From positions 1-49,012 of the forward strand of contig DATLUA010000081.1 of assembly GCA_035533295.1 (NCBI GenBank): 49,012 bases of DNA, given 5' to 3'. Origin of the DNA: JAGWJU01 sp035533295. GTDB lineage: Bacteria; Elusimicrobiota; Elusimicrobia; UBA1565; UBA9628. Positions 1 through 10,064 of the stretch are shown here, one piece after another. The notes beneath the pieces were generated by a model, which saw only the letters and a list, made by a program, of their open reading frames with translations, was not told the origin of the DNA and made no database searches. The position numbers and the translations under genes are program-made. How positions within the stretch are numbered: the stretch's first letter is position 1; every line of letters begins with the position of its first letter.

Positions 1-211
1 CAAAACCGGAGATCGCCGTCAAGCCGAAGTGCGGGGTTTTTCGGGGATTTTCAGCCGATTGCGTGCAATTCGAGGCCGGAACAAAGCCGGCCGGTGGGCG
101 GTTCTCGATGAGAAAATGGCAGACTTCCCGAGCAGAAACTACTTAGAGTTTAGCGCGTCCGGGGCGGGCGCCAAAGAAGGCCGGTCAAGGGCCCGGGTTG
201 ATTGGCGTCAA

Positions 212-241
212 TTGATCAAGATCAGCCCCAAAGACTATAAT
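212..241 (+). promoter_or_regulatory. Promoter of the thiolase gene
   Basis: A -35 hexamer TTGATC at 212-217 and a perfect -10 hexamer TATAAT at 236-241 are separated by 18 bases. Transcription would start near 248, a few bases before the AGAGG ribosome site at 251-255. The -35 lies in the 8-base palindrome TTGATCAA (212-219). In bases 1-211 I see no supportable gene. A reading frame open from the window edge to about 146 could be the tail of an upstream gene, but nothing in it is recognisable. Confidence 0.6.
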
Positions 242-261
242 CTAAAAAAGAGAGGTTCCCC

Positions 262-1608
262 ATGGCACAAAACAAAAAAATCGTTCTAGGCGTCGGCGCG
301 CGCACCCCCATCGGCCACATTTCCCGCTCGCTCTCGGGCCTGCGGGCGCCGGATCTGCTCCAGGAGGCCATCGCGGCGCTCTTGGAGCGCTCCAGGCTGC
401 CCAAGGACGCCGTCGACGGGCTCATCGCCGGCTGGGTGGGCCAGGATTTCTCCGCTCCCAACATCGCGCGCGTGGCCCTGCTGCGCTCGGGACTGCCCGA
501 GAAGGCCCAGTCGGTCACGGTGCAGAACAACTGCGTGTCCTCCATCGAGTCCATCGCCATGGCCGCGCGCTTCATTCTGGCCGGCGACGGGGATCTCTAT
601 ATCGCGGCCGGCACCGAGTCCATGTCGCGCCTGCCCTACACCATCGCGGGCTCGCGCGGGGCCAAGGACCTGCGCAGCCTGGACATGGTCAAGAACAAGT
701 GGGCGAGCCTTCCGCAAAGCTCGGACGTCGCCATCATCGATTCCATGGAGGAAGGCCTGACCGATCCGGTCAAGCACATCAACATGGCGGGCACGGCCGA
801 GGTCGTGGCCCAAATCAACGGGGTCTCCCGCCAAGACCAAGACGCCTACGCGGTTGAGAGCTTCCGCCGCACCATCGCGGGGTGGAACGACGGGTTCTAC
901 CCCGCCCACGTCGCCCCGGCCAAGGCCGCGGGCGCGGTGGCGCTGGAAAAAGACGAATACCCGTTTTTGCGCGAGGACCTGGTGCAGAAGCCCGAGCGCA
1001 TGGGCAAGGCGCCGGCGCTCTTCGACAACTCGGCCTATTCCCTGAAGGATTTTTACCGCGACTTCGGCAAATACATGGACGGCAAGGCCTACAAGGACGG
1101 CGACCGCGGCACGGTGACGCTGTTCAACTCCTGCGCCCGCTCCGACGGCGCCGCGGCCGTCATCGTGGCCGAGGAAGGCCGCGCCAAGGCGCTGGGCCTG
1201 GAAATTCTGGGCGAGATCAAGGGCTGGGGCTTCTATGGCAACAATCCCGCGCACATGGGCGTGGCGCCGGCCCTGGCCGCGCCGGTGGCGCTGGAACGCG
1301 CCGGCGTGAAGTTTTCGGATTTGGACGACATCGAGCTGCACGAACCCTTCGCCGCCACGGTGCTCTCCATCTTCAAGGTGGGCAAGGAAAAGTTCGGGCA
1401 CGACTGGCGCCGAAAATACGACGAGGGCCGCCTCAATCCCCACGGCGGCTCCATCGCCCTGGGCCACCCGTTGGGCGCCACCGGCGCCCGGCTCATGCTC
1501 AACCTCCTCTACGCGCTGAAGAAAGATCCCAAGTCGCGCCTGGGCCTCATCGCGGCCTGCGCGGGCGGCGGCATGGGCGGCGCGATGGTCGTCGAGAAGC
1601 GCGGCTAA
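262..1608 (+). CDS. Thiolase family protein (acetyl-CoA acyltransferase)
   Basis: A 448-residue thiolase that would condense or cleave acyl-CoAs, as in acetoacetyl-CoA synthesis or the last step of beta-oxidation. The acyl-accepting cysteine is Cys91 in NNCVSS. A histidine lies in HEPFAATVL (about 355), the GHPLGATG loop is near 400, and the second catalytic cysteine is in CAGGGMGG (about 433), so all the thiolase signature positions are filled. Length is slightly above the usual 390-430. The ATG is six bases after AGAGG and follows a strong promoter. It has no fatty-acid-degradation neighbours: it stands alone and converges on xerC. FadI/FadA-like versus biosynthetic AtoB cannot be separated by eye. 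Confidence 0.93.
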   Translation: MAQNKKIVLGVGARTPIGHISRSLSGLRAPDLLQEAIAALLERSRLPKDAVDGLIAGWVGQDFSAPNIARVALLRSGLPEKAQSVTVQNNCVSSIESIAMAARFILAGDGDLYIAAGTESMSRLPYTIAGSRGAKDLRSLDMVKNKWASLPQSSDVAIIDSMEEGLTDPVKHINMAGTAEVVAQINGVSRQDQDAYAVESFRRTIAGWNDGFYPAHVAPAKAAGAVALEKDEYPFLREDLVQKPERMGKAPALFDNSAYSLKDFYRDFGKYMDGKAYKDGDRGTVTLFNSCARSDGAAAVIVAEEGRAKALGLEILGEIKGWGFYGNNPAHMGVAPALAAPVALERAGVKFSDLDDIELHEPFAATVLSIFKVGKEKFGHDWRRKYDEGRLNPHGGSIALGHPLGATGARLMLNLLYALKKDPKSRLGLIAACAGGGMGGAMVVEKRG

Positions 1609-1641
1609 GCCTTTTTCGGCGGCGAGCCTTCTTTAGCCGCG
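1600..1641. terminator. Palindrome across the thiolase/xerC convergent stops
   Basis: Perfect 9-base arms CGCGGCTAA (1600-1608) and TTAGCCGCG (1633-1641) flank a 24-base loop. Each arm contains the stop codon of one of the two convergent genes. The loop holds a TTTTT run at 1612-1616. It probably acts as a two-way terminator, although the loop is long and no clean T tract follows the stem. Confidence 0.4.
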
Positions 1642-2481
1642 CGGGTGGTGCTTTTGGTGCGCGGCCTTCAAGCCCGACGGATCGAGGTGGGTGTAAATCT
1701 GCGTGGTGGACAAGCTTGCGTGCCCCAAGAGCTCCTGAACCACGCGCAAATCCGCGCCGCCGCGCAAAAGGTGCGTGGCGAAGGTGTGTCGGACCAAATG
1801 CGGGTGGAGCTTGGCCGAGAGGCCCGCGCGCCGGCCCAGGCTCCCTAGCTCCCGCCAGAACTGCACCCGCGAAAGCGGCTTGCCGCCTTGCCCCAAGAAA
1901 AGCCGCGGCGGCGCGCCGGTTGGAAATTTTTTCTCGCGGAAGGACAGGTAGCGCGTCAAGGCGCCCAACGCCCGCGCGTGGACCGGCACCATGCGCTCCC
2001 GGCTGCCCTTGCCCAGCACGCGGATCCAGCCGTCCTGCAGGTTGACGTCCTCGGGTTTAAGTGCGAGAAGCTCCGAGACCCGCGCGCCCGTGGCGTAGAG
2101 CAGCTCCAGCATGGCCGTAAGACGCGCCGACTTCCAGTCCGGGCCCAAGGCCGCGCGCAGCAGGCCGAACATCTCATCCTCCTCCAAGTGGCGGGGCAGG
2201 CGCCGGGGCAGGCGCAGACGCCCCAGGCCCTCGGCGGGATTTTCCTTGATTCGGCGCTCGGCCGCCTGGAAGGCGTAGAACGATTTGACGGCCTCGATTT
2301 TGCGGAACAGGGAGGCGGGCTTCAAGCCCGCCTCCTTCTGAGTCCACAGGTAGTCGGAAACATCCTGGCGCGCGGCGGCCAGCGGCGCCTTGCCTGCCCT
2401 GGCCAAAAAGGCCAGGAACGCGCCCACGTCCCCGGCGTAGGCTTTGCAGGTGTTGGGAGAAAGCCCGCGCTCCAGGGACAA
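1633..2481 (-). CDS. xerC: Tyrosine recombinase XerC/XerD
   Basis: Site-specific tyrosine recombinase, most likely for resolving chromosome dimers at dif near the terminus. An N-terminal SAM-like core-binding domain (about 1-85) precedes the catalytic domain. Visible catalytic positions are Arg in ATGARVSELL, the HLVRHTFATHLL box (H-x-x-R), the His in LLGHASLSTTQIYTH and the nucleophile Tyr near the C-terminus. From the TTG at 2481 the protein has 282 residues, a little under the family's roughly 295. The start is doubtful. Family-like residues (IVEEYLKY) continue upstream in frame for 13 codons to the recA TAA, with no ATG, GTG or TTG among them. It is downstream of recA, 39 bases from its stop. 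XerC versus XerD is not certain. Confidence 0.85.
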   Translation of the reverse strand: MSLERGLSPNTCKAYAGDVGAFLAFLARAGKAPLAAARQDVSDYLWTQKEAGLKPASLFRKIEAVKSFYAFQAAERRIKENPAEGLGRLRLPRRLPRHLEEDEMFGLLRAALGPDWKSARLTAMLELLYATGARVSELLALKPEDVNLQDGWIRVLGKGSRERMVPVHARALGALTRYLSFREKKFPTGAPPRLFLGQGGKPLSRVQFWRELGSLGRRAGLSAKLHPHLVRHTFATHLLRGGADLRVVQELLGHASLSTTQIYTHLDPSGLKAAHQKHHPRG

Positions 2482-2520
2482 ATACTTAAGGTATTCCTCG
2501 ACGATGGGCTGGCGCTCCGC

Positions 2521-3645
2521 TTACGCGCGCGCGGCGGCTTCCACCCGGGGCGTCCGCGTCCGGGCCGGCGCCGGAGCCTTCTCAGCGGCGGGAGTTTTTT
2601 CCTCCGCCGCGGCTTTCTCCGCCGTTTCGCCTTCCGGCGCGGCCGGGGTTAAAAATTTCTGCCGCAGCGCGGTCTCGATTTTCTCGGCCGTGTCCGTGTG
2701 CTGCTTTAAGTAGGCCTTGGCGTTCTCCCGGCCCTGGCCCAGGCGCTCGCCGCCGTAGAGAAACCAGGATCCCGACTTCTCGACCATGCCGGCGTCGACG
2801 CCCATGTCGAGAATGCAGCCCTCGCGTGAAACGCCCTCGCCGGCGCGCATCTCGAACTCAGCAGTGCGATACGGCGGCGCCACCTTGTTCTTGACCACCT
2901 TGACGCGCGCGCGCACGCCTACGATCTGGTCGCCTTCCTTAATGTTCTCGGTGCGGCGGATGTCCAGGCGCATGGTCGCGTAGAACTTGAGCGCCAGGCC
3001 GCCCGTGGTGGTCTCGGGGTTGCCGAACATGACGCCTATTTTGTGGCGGATTTGGTTGATGAAGATAAGGCACGTGCGGCTCTTGGCGGTCGACGCCGTG
3101 AGCTTGCGCAGGGCCTGGCTCATCAGGCGCGCCTGCAGGCCCATGTGAGAGTCGCCCATCTCGCCCTCGATTTCAGCCTTGGGCACGAGTGCGGCGACCG
3201 AGTCGATGACGATGACGTCCAAGGCGCTCGAGCGCACCAGCTTCTCGGTGATTTCAAGCGCTTCCTCGCCTGAGTCTGGCTGGGCGATGAGCAAATTGTC
3301 GATGTCCACGCCCAAAAGCTTGGCGTAAGCCGGGTCCATGGCGTGCTCCGCGTCCACGTAGGCGGCGGAGCCCCCCAGACGCTGGGCCGCGGCCGCGGCC
3401 TGCAGGGCCAAGGTGGTCTTGCCGGAGGATTCCGGACCGTAAATTTCGATGATGCGGCCGCGGGGAAAGCCGCCCACGCCCAGGGCCAAGTCCAGGGACA
3501 GAATTCCCGTGGGGATGGCCTCCACCTTGATCTTCGCGGCCCGATCGCCCAGCTTCATGATCGCCTCGCGGCCGTAGGCCTTCTCGATTTGCGCCAGCGC
3601 CAGCTCCAAGGCTTTGCCCTTTCCGTTCTCCGTCGTCGTTGCCAT
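2521..3645 (-). CDS. recA: RecA recombinase
   Basis: DNA-dependent ATPase that forms nucleoprotein filaments, drives strand exchange and stimulates LexA self-cleavage. Walker A GPESSGKT is at 70-77, followed by the VIVIDSVAAL Walker B strand, the MGLQARLMSQALRKLT segment and FINQIRHKIGVMFG. The 374 residues include a C-terminal tail from about 335 rich in Ala, Glu, Pro and Lys, longer and less acidic than in E. coli RecA. The ATG follows a GGGGGAG ribosome site. The gene is divergent from lexA and shares its operator, so it should be damage-inducible. xerC follows in the same reading frame. Confidence 0.98.
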   Translation of the reverse strand: MATTTENGKGKALELALAQIEKAYGREAIMKLGDRAAKIKVEAIPTGILSLDLALGVGGFPRGRIIEIYGPESSGKTTLALQAAAAAQRLGGSAAYVDAEHAMDPAYAKLLGVDIDNLLIAQPDSGEEALEITEKLVRSSALDVIVIDSVAALVPKAEIEGEMGDSHMGLQARLMSQALRKLTASTAKSRTCLIFINQIRHKIGVMFGNPETTTGGLALKFYATMRLDIRRTENIKEGDQIVGVRARVKVVKNKVAPPYRTAEFEMRAGEGVSREGCILDMGVDAGMVEKSGSWFLYGGERLGQGRENAKAYLKQHTDTAEKIETALRQKFLTPAAPEGETAEKAAAEEKTPAAEKAPAPARTRTPRVEAAARA

Positions 3646-3745
3646 GTTTTTATCTCCCCCGTGCTGCCCTGCCTTGGGCGCGCCGGATTAAATTCTACCA
3701 CATCCCTTATTACGACCGTGCCCCTCAAAAAGTTCCCGATTCGTT

Positions 3746-3796
3746 ATTAGAACATAATATAGAACACTTTGCAAGCTGTTCTATATTTGCTATGCT
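3746..3796. promoter_or_regulatory. Shared recA/lexA divergent promoters with LexA-type operator
   Basis: A perfect inverted repeat with 11-base arms AATATAGAACA (3756-3766) and TGTTCTATATT (3777-3787) surrounds a 10-base spacer. A third half-site, GAACA, sits at 3750-3754. In the spacer, the self-complementary hexamer TTGCAA (3769-3774) can serve as -35 in both directions. With TATGCT at 3791-3796 (16-base spacing) it makes the lexA promoter; with TCTAAT at 3751-3746 on the minus strand (17-base spacing) it makes the recA promoter. Binding there would repress both genes. GAACA-N10-TGTTC differs in spacing from the E. coli and Bacillus SOS boxes. LexA as the binder is inferred from position. 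Confidence 0.75.
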
Positions 3797-3802
3797 TTTC
3801 TC

Positions 3803-4414
3803 ATGGCCCAAACGAAACTCAGCCCCCTGCAGGACAAGCTGCTCAGGATTCTCTCGCGGCACTTGGAGGAGCCCCTTTCATATAGGGAGCTGGCGCGCGA
3901 AATAGGCGTGGTCTCCACCAACACGGTCTCGTACCACCTGCGCCAACTGGAGCGCCTGGGACATTTAAAGCGCGACCCGGCCGACCCGCGCCGTTACGCG
4001 GTCCTGGGGGCTCCCGAAACCGGCCTCGCGCGCCTCAACCTTTACGGCCTGGCCCGCTGCGGGCCCCGCGGCTCCCTGCTCGACGGAACCCCCGTCGACC
4101 GCATCCCCGTGTCCACGCGCCTCATCCCGTTTTCGGCCGCCGCCGCCTTTTTGGTCAAGGCCAAGGGCGACTCGATGGAGCCCCGAGTTTACGACGGGGA
4201 CCTGGTGCTGGCCAAGAGGCAGGCCTCGGCCGAGAGCGGCGACATCGCGGTCTGCGTCAACAAGGGAGAGGCGCTCATCAAAAAAATCAAGAGGGACCCG
4301 GTCGGCGTGATTTTAATTTCCTTGAACCCCAAGTACGAGCCCTTCTTCGCCGCGCGGGACGATTTCCGCGTCGAGGGAGTGGTCAAGACCATCATCTCCC
4401 GCGCCGTGGCCTAA
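3803..4414 (+). CDS. lexA: LexA-type SOS repressor
   Basis: Transcriptional repressor and S24 autoprotease. Residues 1-70 form a winged helix-turn-helix (SYRELAREIGV, then NTVSYHLRQLERLG); residues from about 80 form the peptidase. The serine nucleophile is Ser124 in KGDSMEP and the lysine base is probably Lys160 in EALIKKIK. The scissile bond aligns with Cys86-Gly87 (LARCGPRG), as in UmuD, where E. coli LexA has Ala-Gly. Length 203 is normal. No Shine-Dalgarno sequence precedes the ATG, and the predicted transcription start falls on its A, so the mRNA may be leaderless. It faces recA across a common operator. Confidence 0.93.
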   Translation: MAQTKLSPLQDKLLRILSRHLEEPLSYRELAREIGVVSTNTVSYHLRQLERLGHLKRDPADPRRYAVLGAPETGLARLNLYGLARCGPRGSLLDGTPVDRIPVSTRLIPFSAAAAFLVKAKGDSMEPRVYDGDLVLAKRQASAESGDIAVCVNKGEALIKKIKRDPVGVILISLNPKYEPFFAARDDFRVEGVVKTIISRAVA

Positions 4415-4427
4415 AGCACGGGCGCGG

Positions 4428-4982
4428 CTACTTCCGGAACAAGCTCGCGTCCACGAGCTGAAAGCTGGTACGCAGGCTCACCGCGCCGGAATCCGCGGCG
4501 CCGCCGGGAATCTCGGCGTAGAACACGCGCATGACCGTGTCCTGGTCCGCCCACCAAAATTTTCCCTCCGTGCGCCGCGGTGGGCCGTAAATCAAGGACA
4601 CGTCCCCGGCCAGCGCGTCGGCCGGCTTTTGCTGCGTGAAGGCCGCGTCGTAGACGACTTGGATTTCCGCCAAGCGACCGCCCAGGAGTCCTCGCGGGTC
4701 GTCGAACCCAAGCCACATCTCCTCGACGCCCTTGGGCAGGTTCTTGACGCATTTCGCGCCTAGCTCGAAGCGCGCCACGCGGCCGGAAAGCTCGCTCTGG
4801 GATGGGCACGCTTTGAGGCCCGGGTAATCGGCGGCGGCGCGGCGGCGGCTTTCGCCCAAGGAGACGTTCAAGATGCCGCGCTGCACGGGGCGCAGCAGGC
4901 CGGGCGGCAGGGCCTCTCCGGCGCAGGCCGCGCAGAAAAGCGCCGCTCCCCAAAAAAGCCAGGCCCGGCTTGATCGCGGCAT
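4428..4982 (-). CDS. Putative lipoprotein, unknown function
   Basis: A 184-residue protein that I do not recognise. The N-terminus (Arg, then a hydrophobic run ending CAACAG) looks like a signal peptide with a lipobox cysteine near residue 20, so the product is probably membrane-anchored and extracytoplasmic. The mature part has two more cysteines (near 59 and 77) and a short motif, SLIYGPPRRTEGKFWW. It starts 27 bases after the serine hydrolase gene and is probably co-transcribed with it, hinting at an envelope role. It converges on lexA with a 13-base gap. Confidence 0.7.
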   Translation of the reverse strand: MPRSSRAWLFWGAALFCAACAGEALPPGLLRPVQRGILNVSLGESRRRAAADYPGLKACPSQSELSGRVARFELGAKCVKNLPKGVEEMWLGFDDPRGLLGGRLAEIQVVYDAAFTQQKPADALAGDVSLIYGPPRRTEGKFWWADQDTVMRVFYAEIPGGAADSGAVSLRTSFQLVDASLFRK

Positions 4983-5009
4983 CGGCGGCTAGGCCGAGAC
5001 CCTTCGCAC

Positions 5010-6143
5010 CTAACGGACCTCGCCGCGCGCGGTGGCCCCGCGGCGCAGCGCCCGCGCGTAGTAGTCGCGGCGCCAACGCAGCAGGCGCCCGCCGTAGTAG
5101 GCGAAGGTCAGGTGCCCCATCTCGGTGATGAAGTTCTTGGCCCGGTGGTAGCTGCGGTTTTGGCCGGTGAGCACGGTCAGCGTGTAGTCGCCGTAGGGCG
5201 TGAAAAAAATGGCGGAATCATGGCAGGCGCGGCGCTCCAGGCCCGTCTTGTGCGCGATGACCCAACCCCAGGGCAGGCCCTTGGCCAGGCGCGAGGCCAC
5301 GTCCTTCTTATAGCGCAGGATGTCGAGCATCATGCGGCTGGCCTCCGGGCTGACCAGCTGGCCGCGATAAATTTTGGTCAGAAGCATGTTCATCTCGCGC
5401 GCGGTGGTATAGTTGTCGTCGGCGATGCGCCCGCTGCGCAGGCTCATGCCGGCCCGGTGGATGCAGGTGTGAACCAGGCCCATCTCCCGGAATTTTTGCT
5501 GAGCGTAGCCCACGCCCACGGCGTTCAAGAGCATGTTGGCCGCGGTATTGTCCGATTCGCTGATGAGATGGATGAGCAAATCGCGGACCGTGAAGCTGGT
5601 GCCGTCGGGGCTCCACTTGATGGTCCCCGAGCCGCCGGTGCGGTTGTCGCGGGTCACGACCAGGCGCTGGTCCAGGGAAAGCCCGCCGTCCTTGATTTTG
5701 TAGAAGACCGCGACCATGAGCGGCAGCTTGATGAGGCTGGCCGCGCGAAAAGTCTCATCGGGGTGATAGGCCCAGACGGCCCCGCTCTTCAAGTCCTGCA
5801 GATAAATCGCGACGGGCGCGGGGTAGCGCTGGGCCATTTGATAGAGACCCTCGGTCATCTCGCGCCATTTCTCCGGGGTCATGAGGCCGCTGGAGAACTC
5901 CGCGTCGGCCGGCGCGGCGGCGCTTCCCGGCATGGCCAAGCCTCCGGCCAGGGCGGAAACCGGGAAATGCGCCTCGACGGCGGGAGCCGGCGCGGGAGAC
6001 GCGGCCTTGCTCCAGTCGAGCTTGTAGCCCAGCGCGAAAGAAGAGAGCACCGCGAGGGCGGCCGCCGCGATAAGCGCGCCGGGCCCTCCGCGCCCGCGCC
6101 GAGGCTTGGCCGGCGACGACGACGGGCGGCGCCCGGAGGTCAT
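5010..6143 (-). CDS. Membrane-anchored serine hydrolase of the class A beta-lactamase fold
   Basis: A 377-residue protein with one N-terminal membrane segment (about 22-40), a low-complexity linker to about 90, and a penicillin-interacting serine hydrolase domain. All three fold motifs are present: Ser136-Leu-Ile-Lys139 (SxxK), Ser197-Asp-Asn (SDN) and Lys299-Thr-Gly (KTG). The omega-loop ExxLN glutamate that deacylates penicillin in class A enzymes is not visible: the matching stretch reads SLRSGRIADDNYTTARE. It is therefore more likely a peptidoglycan-acting or structural relative than a beta-lactamase. It follows clpC by 15 bases and precedes the lipoprotein gene. Confidence 0.85.
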   Translation of the reverse strand: MTSGRRPSSSPAKPRRGRGGPGALIAAAALAVLSSFALGYKLDWSKAASPAPAPAVEAHFPVSALAGGLAMPGSAAAPADAEFSSGLMTPEKWREMTEGLYQMAQRYPAPVAIYLQDLKSGAVWAYHPDETFRAASLIKLPLMVAVFYKIKDGGLSLDQRLVVTRDNRTGGSGTIKWSPDGTSFTVRDLLIHLISESDNTAANMLLNAVGVGYAQQKFREMGLVHTCIHRAGMSLRSGRIADDNYTTAREMNMLLTKIYRGQLVSPEASRMMLDILRYKKDVASRLAKGLPWGWVIAHKTGLERRACHDSAIFFTPYGDYTLTVLTGQNRSYHRAKNFITEMGHLTFAYYGGRLLRWRRDYYARALRRGATARGEVR

Positions 6144-6158
6144 AGCGGCCTCGGCGGA

Positions 6159-8642
<2,484 letters not shown>

Positions 8643-8761
8643 AAAGTTTTGCCTCGTGCCTTAAAATGGCCTGCTTTTTATTGTATCAGTTTTGCGCGCT
8701 TCGGGCCCCCGCCCCAAGCCCCTTCCTTATATACAGAGTATGGGGCCTCCGGGTTGAATAT

Positions 8762-10051
8762 TCAAGTCTTCGCGGGACGCACTTTTAAGAGCAGCCCCTG
8801 CGCTGCCACGACCTCGATGGCCGCGCCGGGCACGATGCGGCCCGAGAGGCTTTGCGCGTCCCACACGGCGCCGTCAACCGCGACTTTGCCGGAAGGATCA
8901 AGCTCCGTCGCCGCCGTGCCCCGCGCGCCGACCAAGCCCTCCGCGCCGGTCCGGGCGGGATGGCGCACGGCCCGGGCCACGATCCAGGACAGGCTTCCAA
9001 AAACCAGCGCCAGGACGGCCAGGCTTTCCACCAAAAAAACCCAGGGCGTGGGCAGGCCGCTGCTTCTAAAAATCATCGCGGAGCCGAAGAGCGCCGCGGC
9101 CGCGCCGGAGACGGCCAGAAGCCCGAAGCCGTGGAACTTGAACTCGAGCAGAAAAAGAACCAGGCCCAAGCCGAGCAGCAAAAATCCCGCCGCGCCGATG
9201 GAAAGGGTCTGGAAGGAGTAGAACGCCAGGATGAGCGCCGCGGCGCCGGCGACGCCGGGAAACACCAGCCCGGGGTGGTAGAGCTCGATGAGCAGCCCCG
9301 AGACTCCCAACGTCATCAAGACCGCGGCCACGCTGGGGTCGGCCAGGGCGCAGAGAATTTTCTCGCGCCCGGTCATGGGAAAAAACTCGACGGCGGCTTG
9401 GCGCGTGTCGAGCGGCCGGGCAATGCCGGGAATTTTCCGGCCGTCGAGCTTCCGCAGCAAATCGGGCAAATCGTCCGCCTCCAAATCGACGACCCTCTTT
9501 TGGACGGCTTCCTCCGCGGTGATGGAGAGGCTTTGCGCCACCGCCGCCGCGGCCCACGTCTGGTTGCGCCCGCGTTTTTGCGCGATGGCCCGCAGGTAGG
9601 CCACGGCGTCGTTCTTAATCTTCACGGCCTCCGGTCCGGAGAGCTTCGCGGTTCCGAAGCCGCCGCCAAGTTCGACCGGGTGCGCGGCGCCGATGTTGGT
9701 GCCGGGCGCCATTGCCGCAACGGAAGCCGCCATGGTGATGAACACGCCGGCCGAGGCCGCGCGGGCGCCCGCGGGCGCCACGTAGACGACGACCGGGACC
9801 TTGGCGGCGAAAATGGCCTGCACGATGTCGCGCATGGAGGCGTCCAGGCCGCCGGGCGTGTCGAGCTCGATGACGGCGGCTTGGTCGCCCCCCTCTTGCG
9901 CCGCGGCCAGGGCGCGCTCGAAATACTCCGCCGCGGGCGGACTAATGATGCCGGCGTAGCGCGCGAGCAAAATCCGCGGCGGCGCGGCCAAAGCCGGAAT
10001 CGGCGCCGCGCAGGCCAGCAACGCGGGCAGGAGCAGGCGGGAAACGCGCAT
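8762..10051 (-). CDS. NfeD-family membrane-bound ClpP-class serine protease
   Basis: Long-form NfeD protein of 429 residues. A signal peptide (1-22) leads into a ClpP-like protease domain with the IELDTPGGLDASMRDIVQAI segment and the nucleophile Ser100 in ARAASAG; a conserved lysine (in KIKNDAVAYLR) is the likely base. Several membrane helices follow (about 235-345) and a soluble OB-fold NfeD domain closes the protein (from about 365, GLVGARGTA). The family cleaves membrane substrates and is often paired with a stomatin/SPFH protein, which is not adjacent here; the SPFH gene of this window is 30 kb away. It lies 13 bases after lepB. Confidence 0.92.
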   Translation of the reverse strand: MRVSRLLLPALLACAAPIPALAAPPRILLARYAGIISPPAAEYFERALAAAQEGGDQAAVIELDTPGGLDASMRDIVQAIFAAKVPVVVYVAPAGARAASAGVFITMAASVAAMAPGTNIGAAHPVELGGGFGTAKLSGPEAVKIKNDAVAYLRAIAQKRGRNQTWAAAAVAQSLSITAEEAVQKRVVDLEADDLPDLLRKLDGRKIPGIARPLDTRQAAVEFFPMTGREKILCALADPSVAAVLMTLGVSGLLIELYHPGLVFPGVAGAAALILAFYSFQTLSIGAAGFLLLGLGLVLFLLEFKFHGFGLLAVSGAAAALFGSAMIFRSSGLPTPWVFLVESLAVLALVFGSLSWIVARAVRHPARTGAEGLVGARGTAATELDPSGKVAVDGAVWDAQSLSGRIVPGAAIEVVAAQGLLLKVRPAKT

Positions 10052-10064
10052 GGCCGGCGGGGCC

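Noticed and set aside
29..289. Possible 86-residue protein before the thiolase
   Set aside because: It runs through the thiolase promoter and start codon, has no ribosome site and no family resemblance.
286..1467. Minus-strand open frame of 393 codons opposite the thiolase
   Set aside because: Antisense shadow of a gene with all catalytic motifs; rich in His, Gly, Ala and Val with no family pattern.
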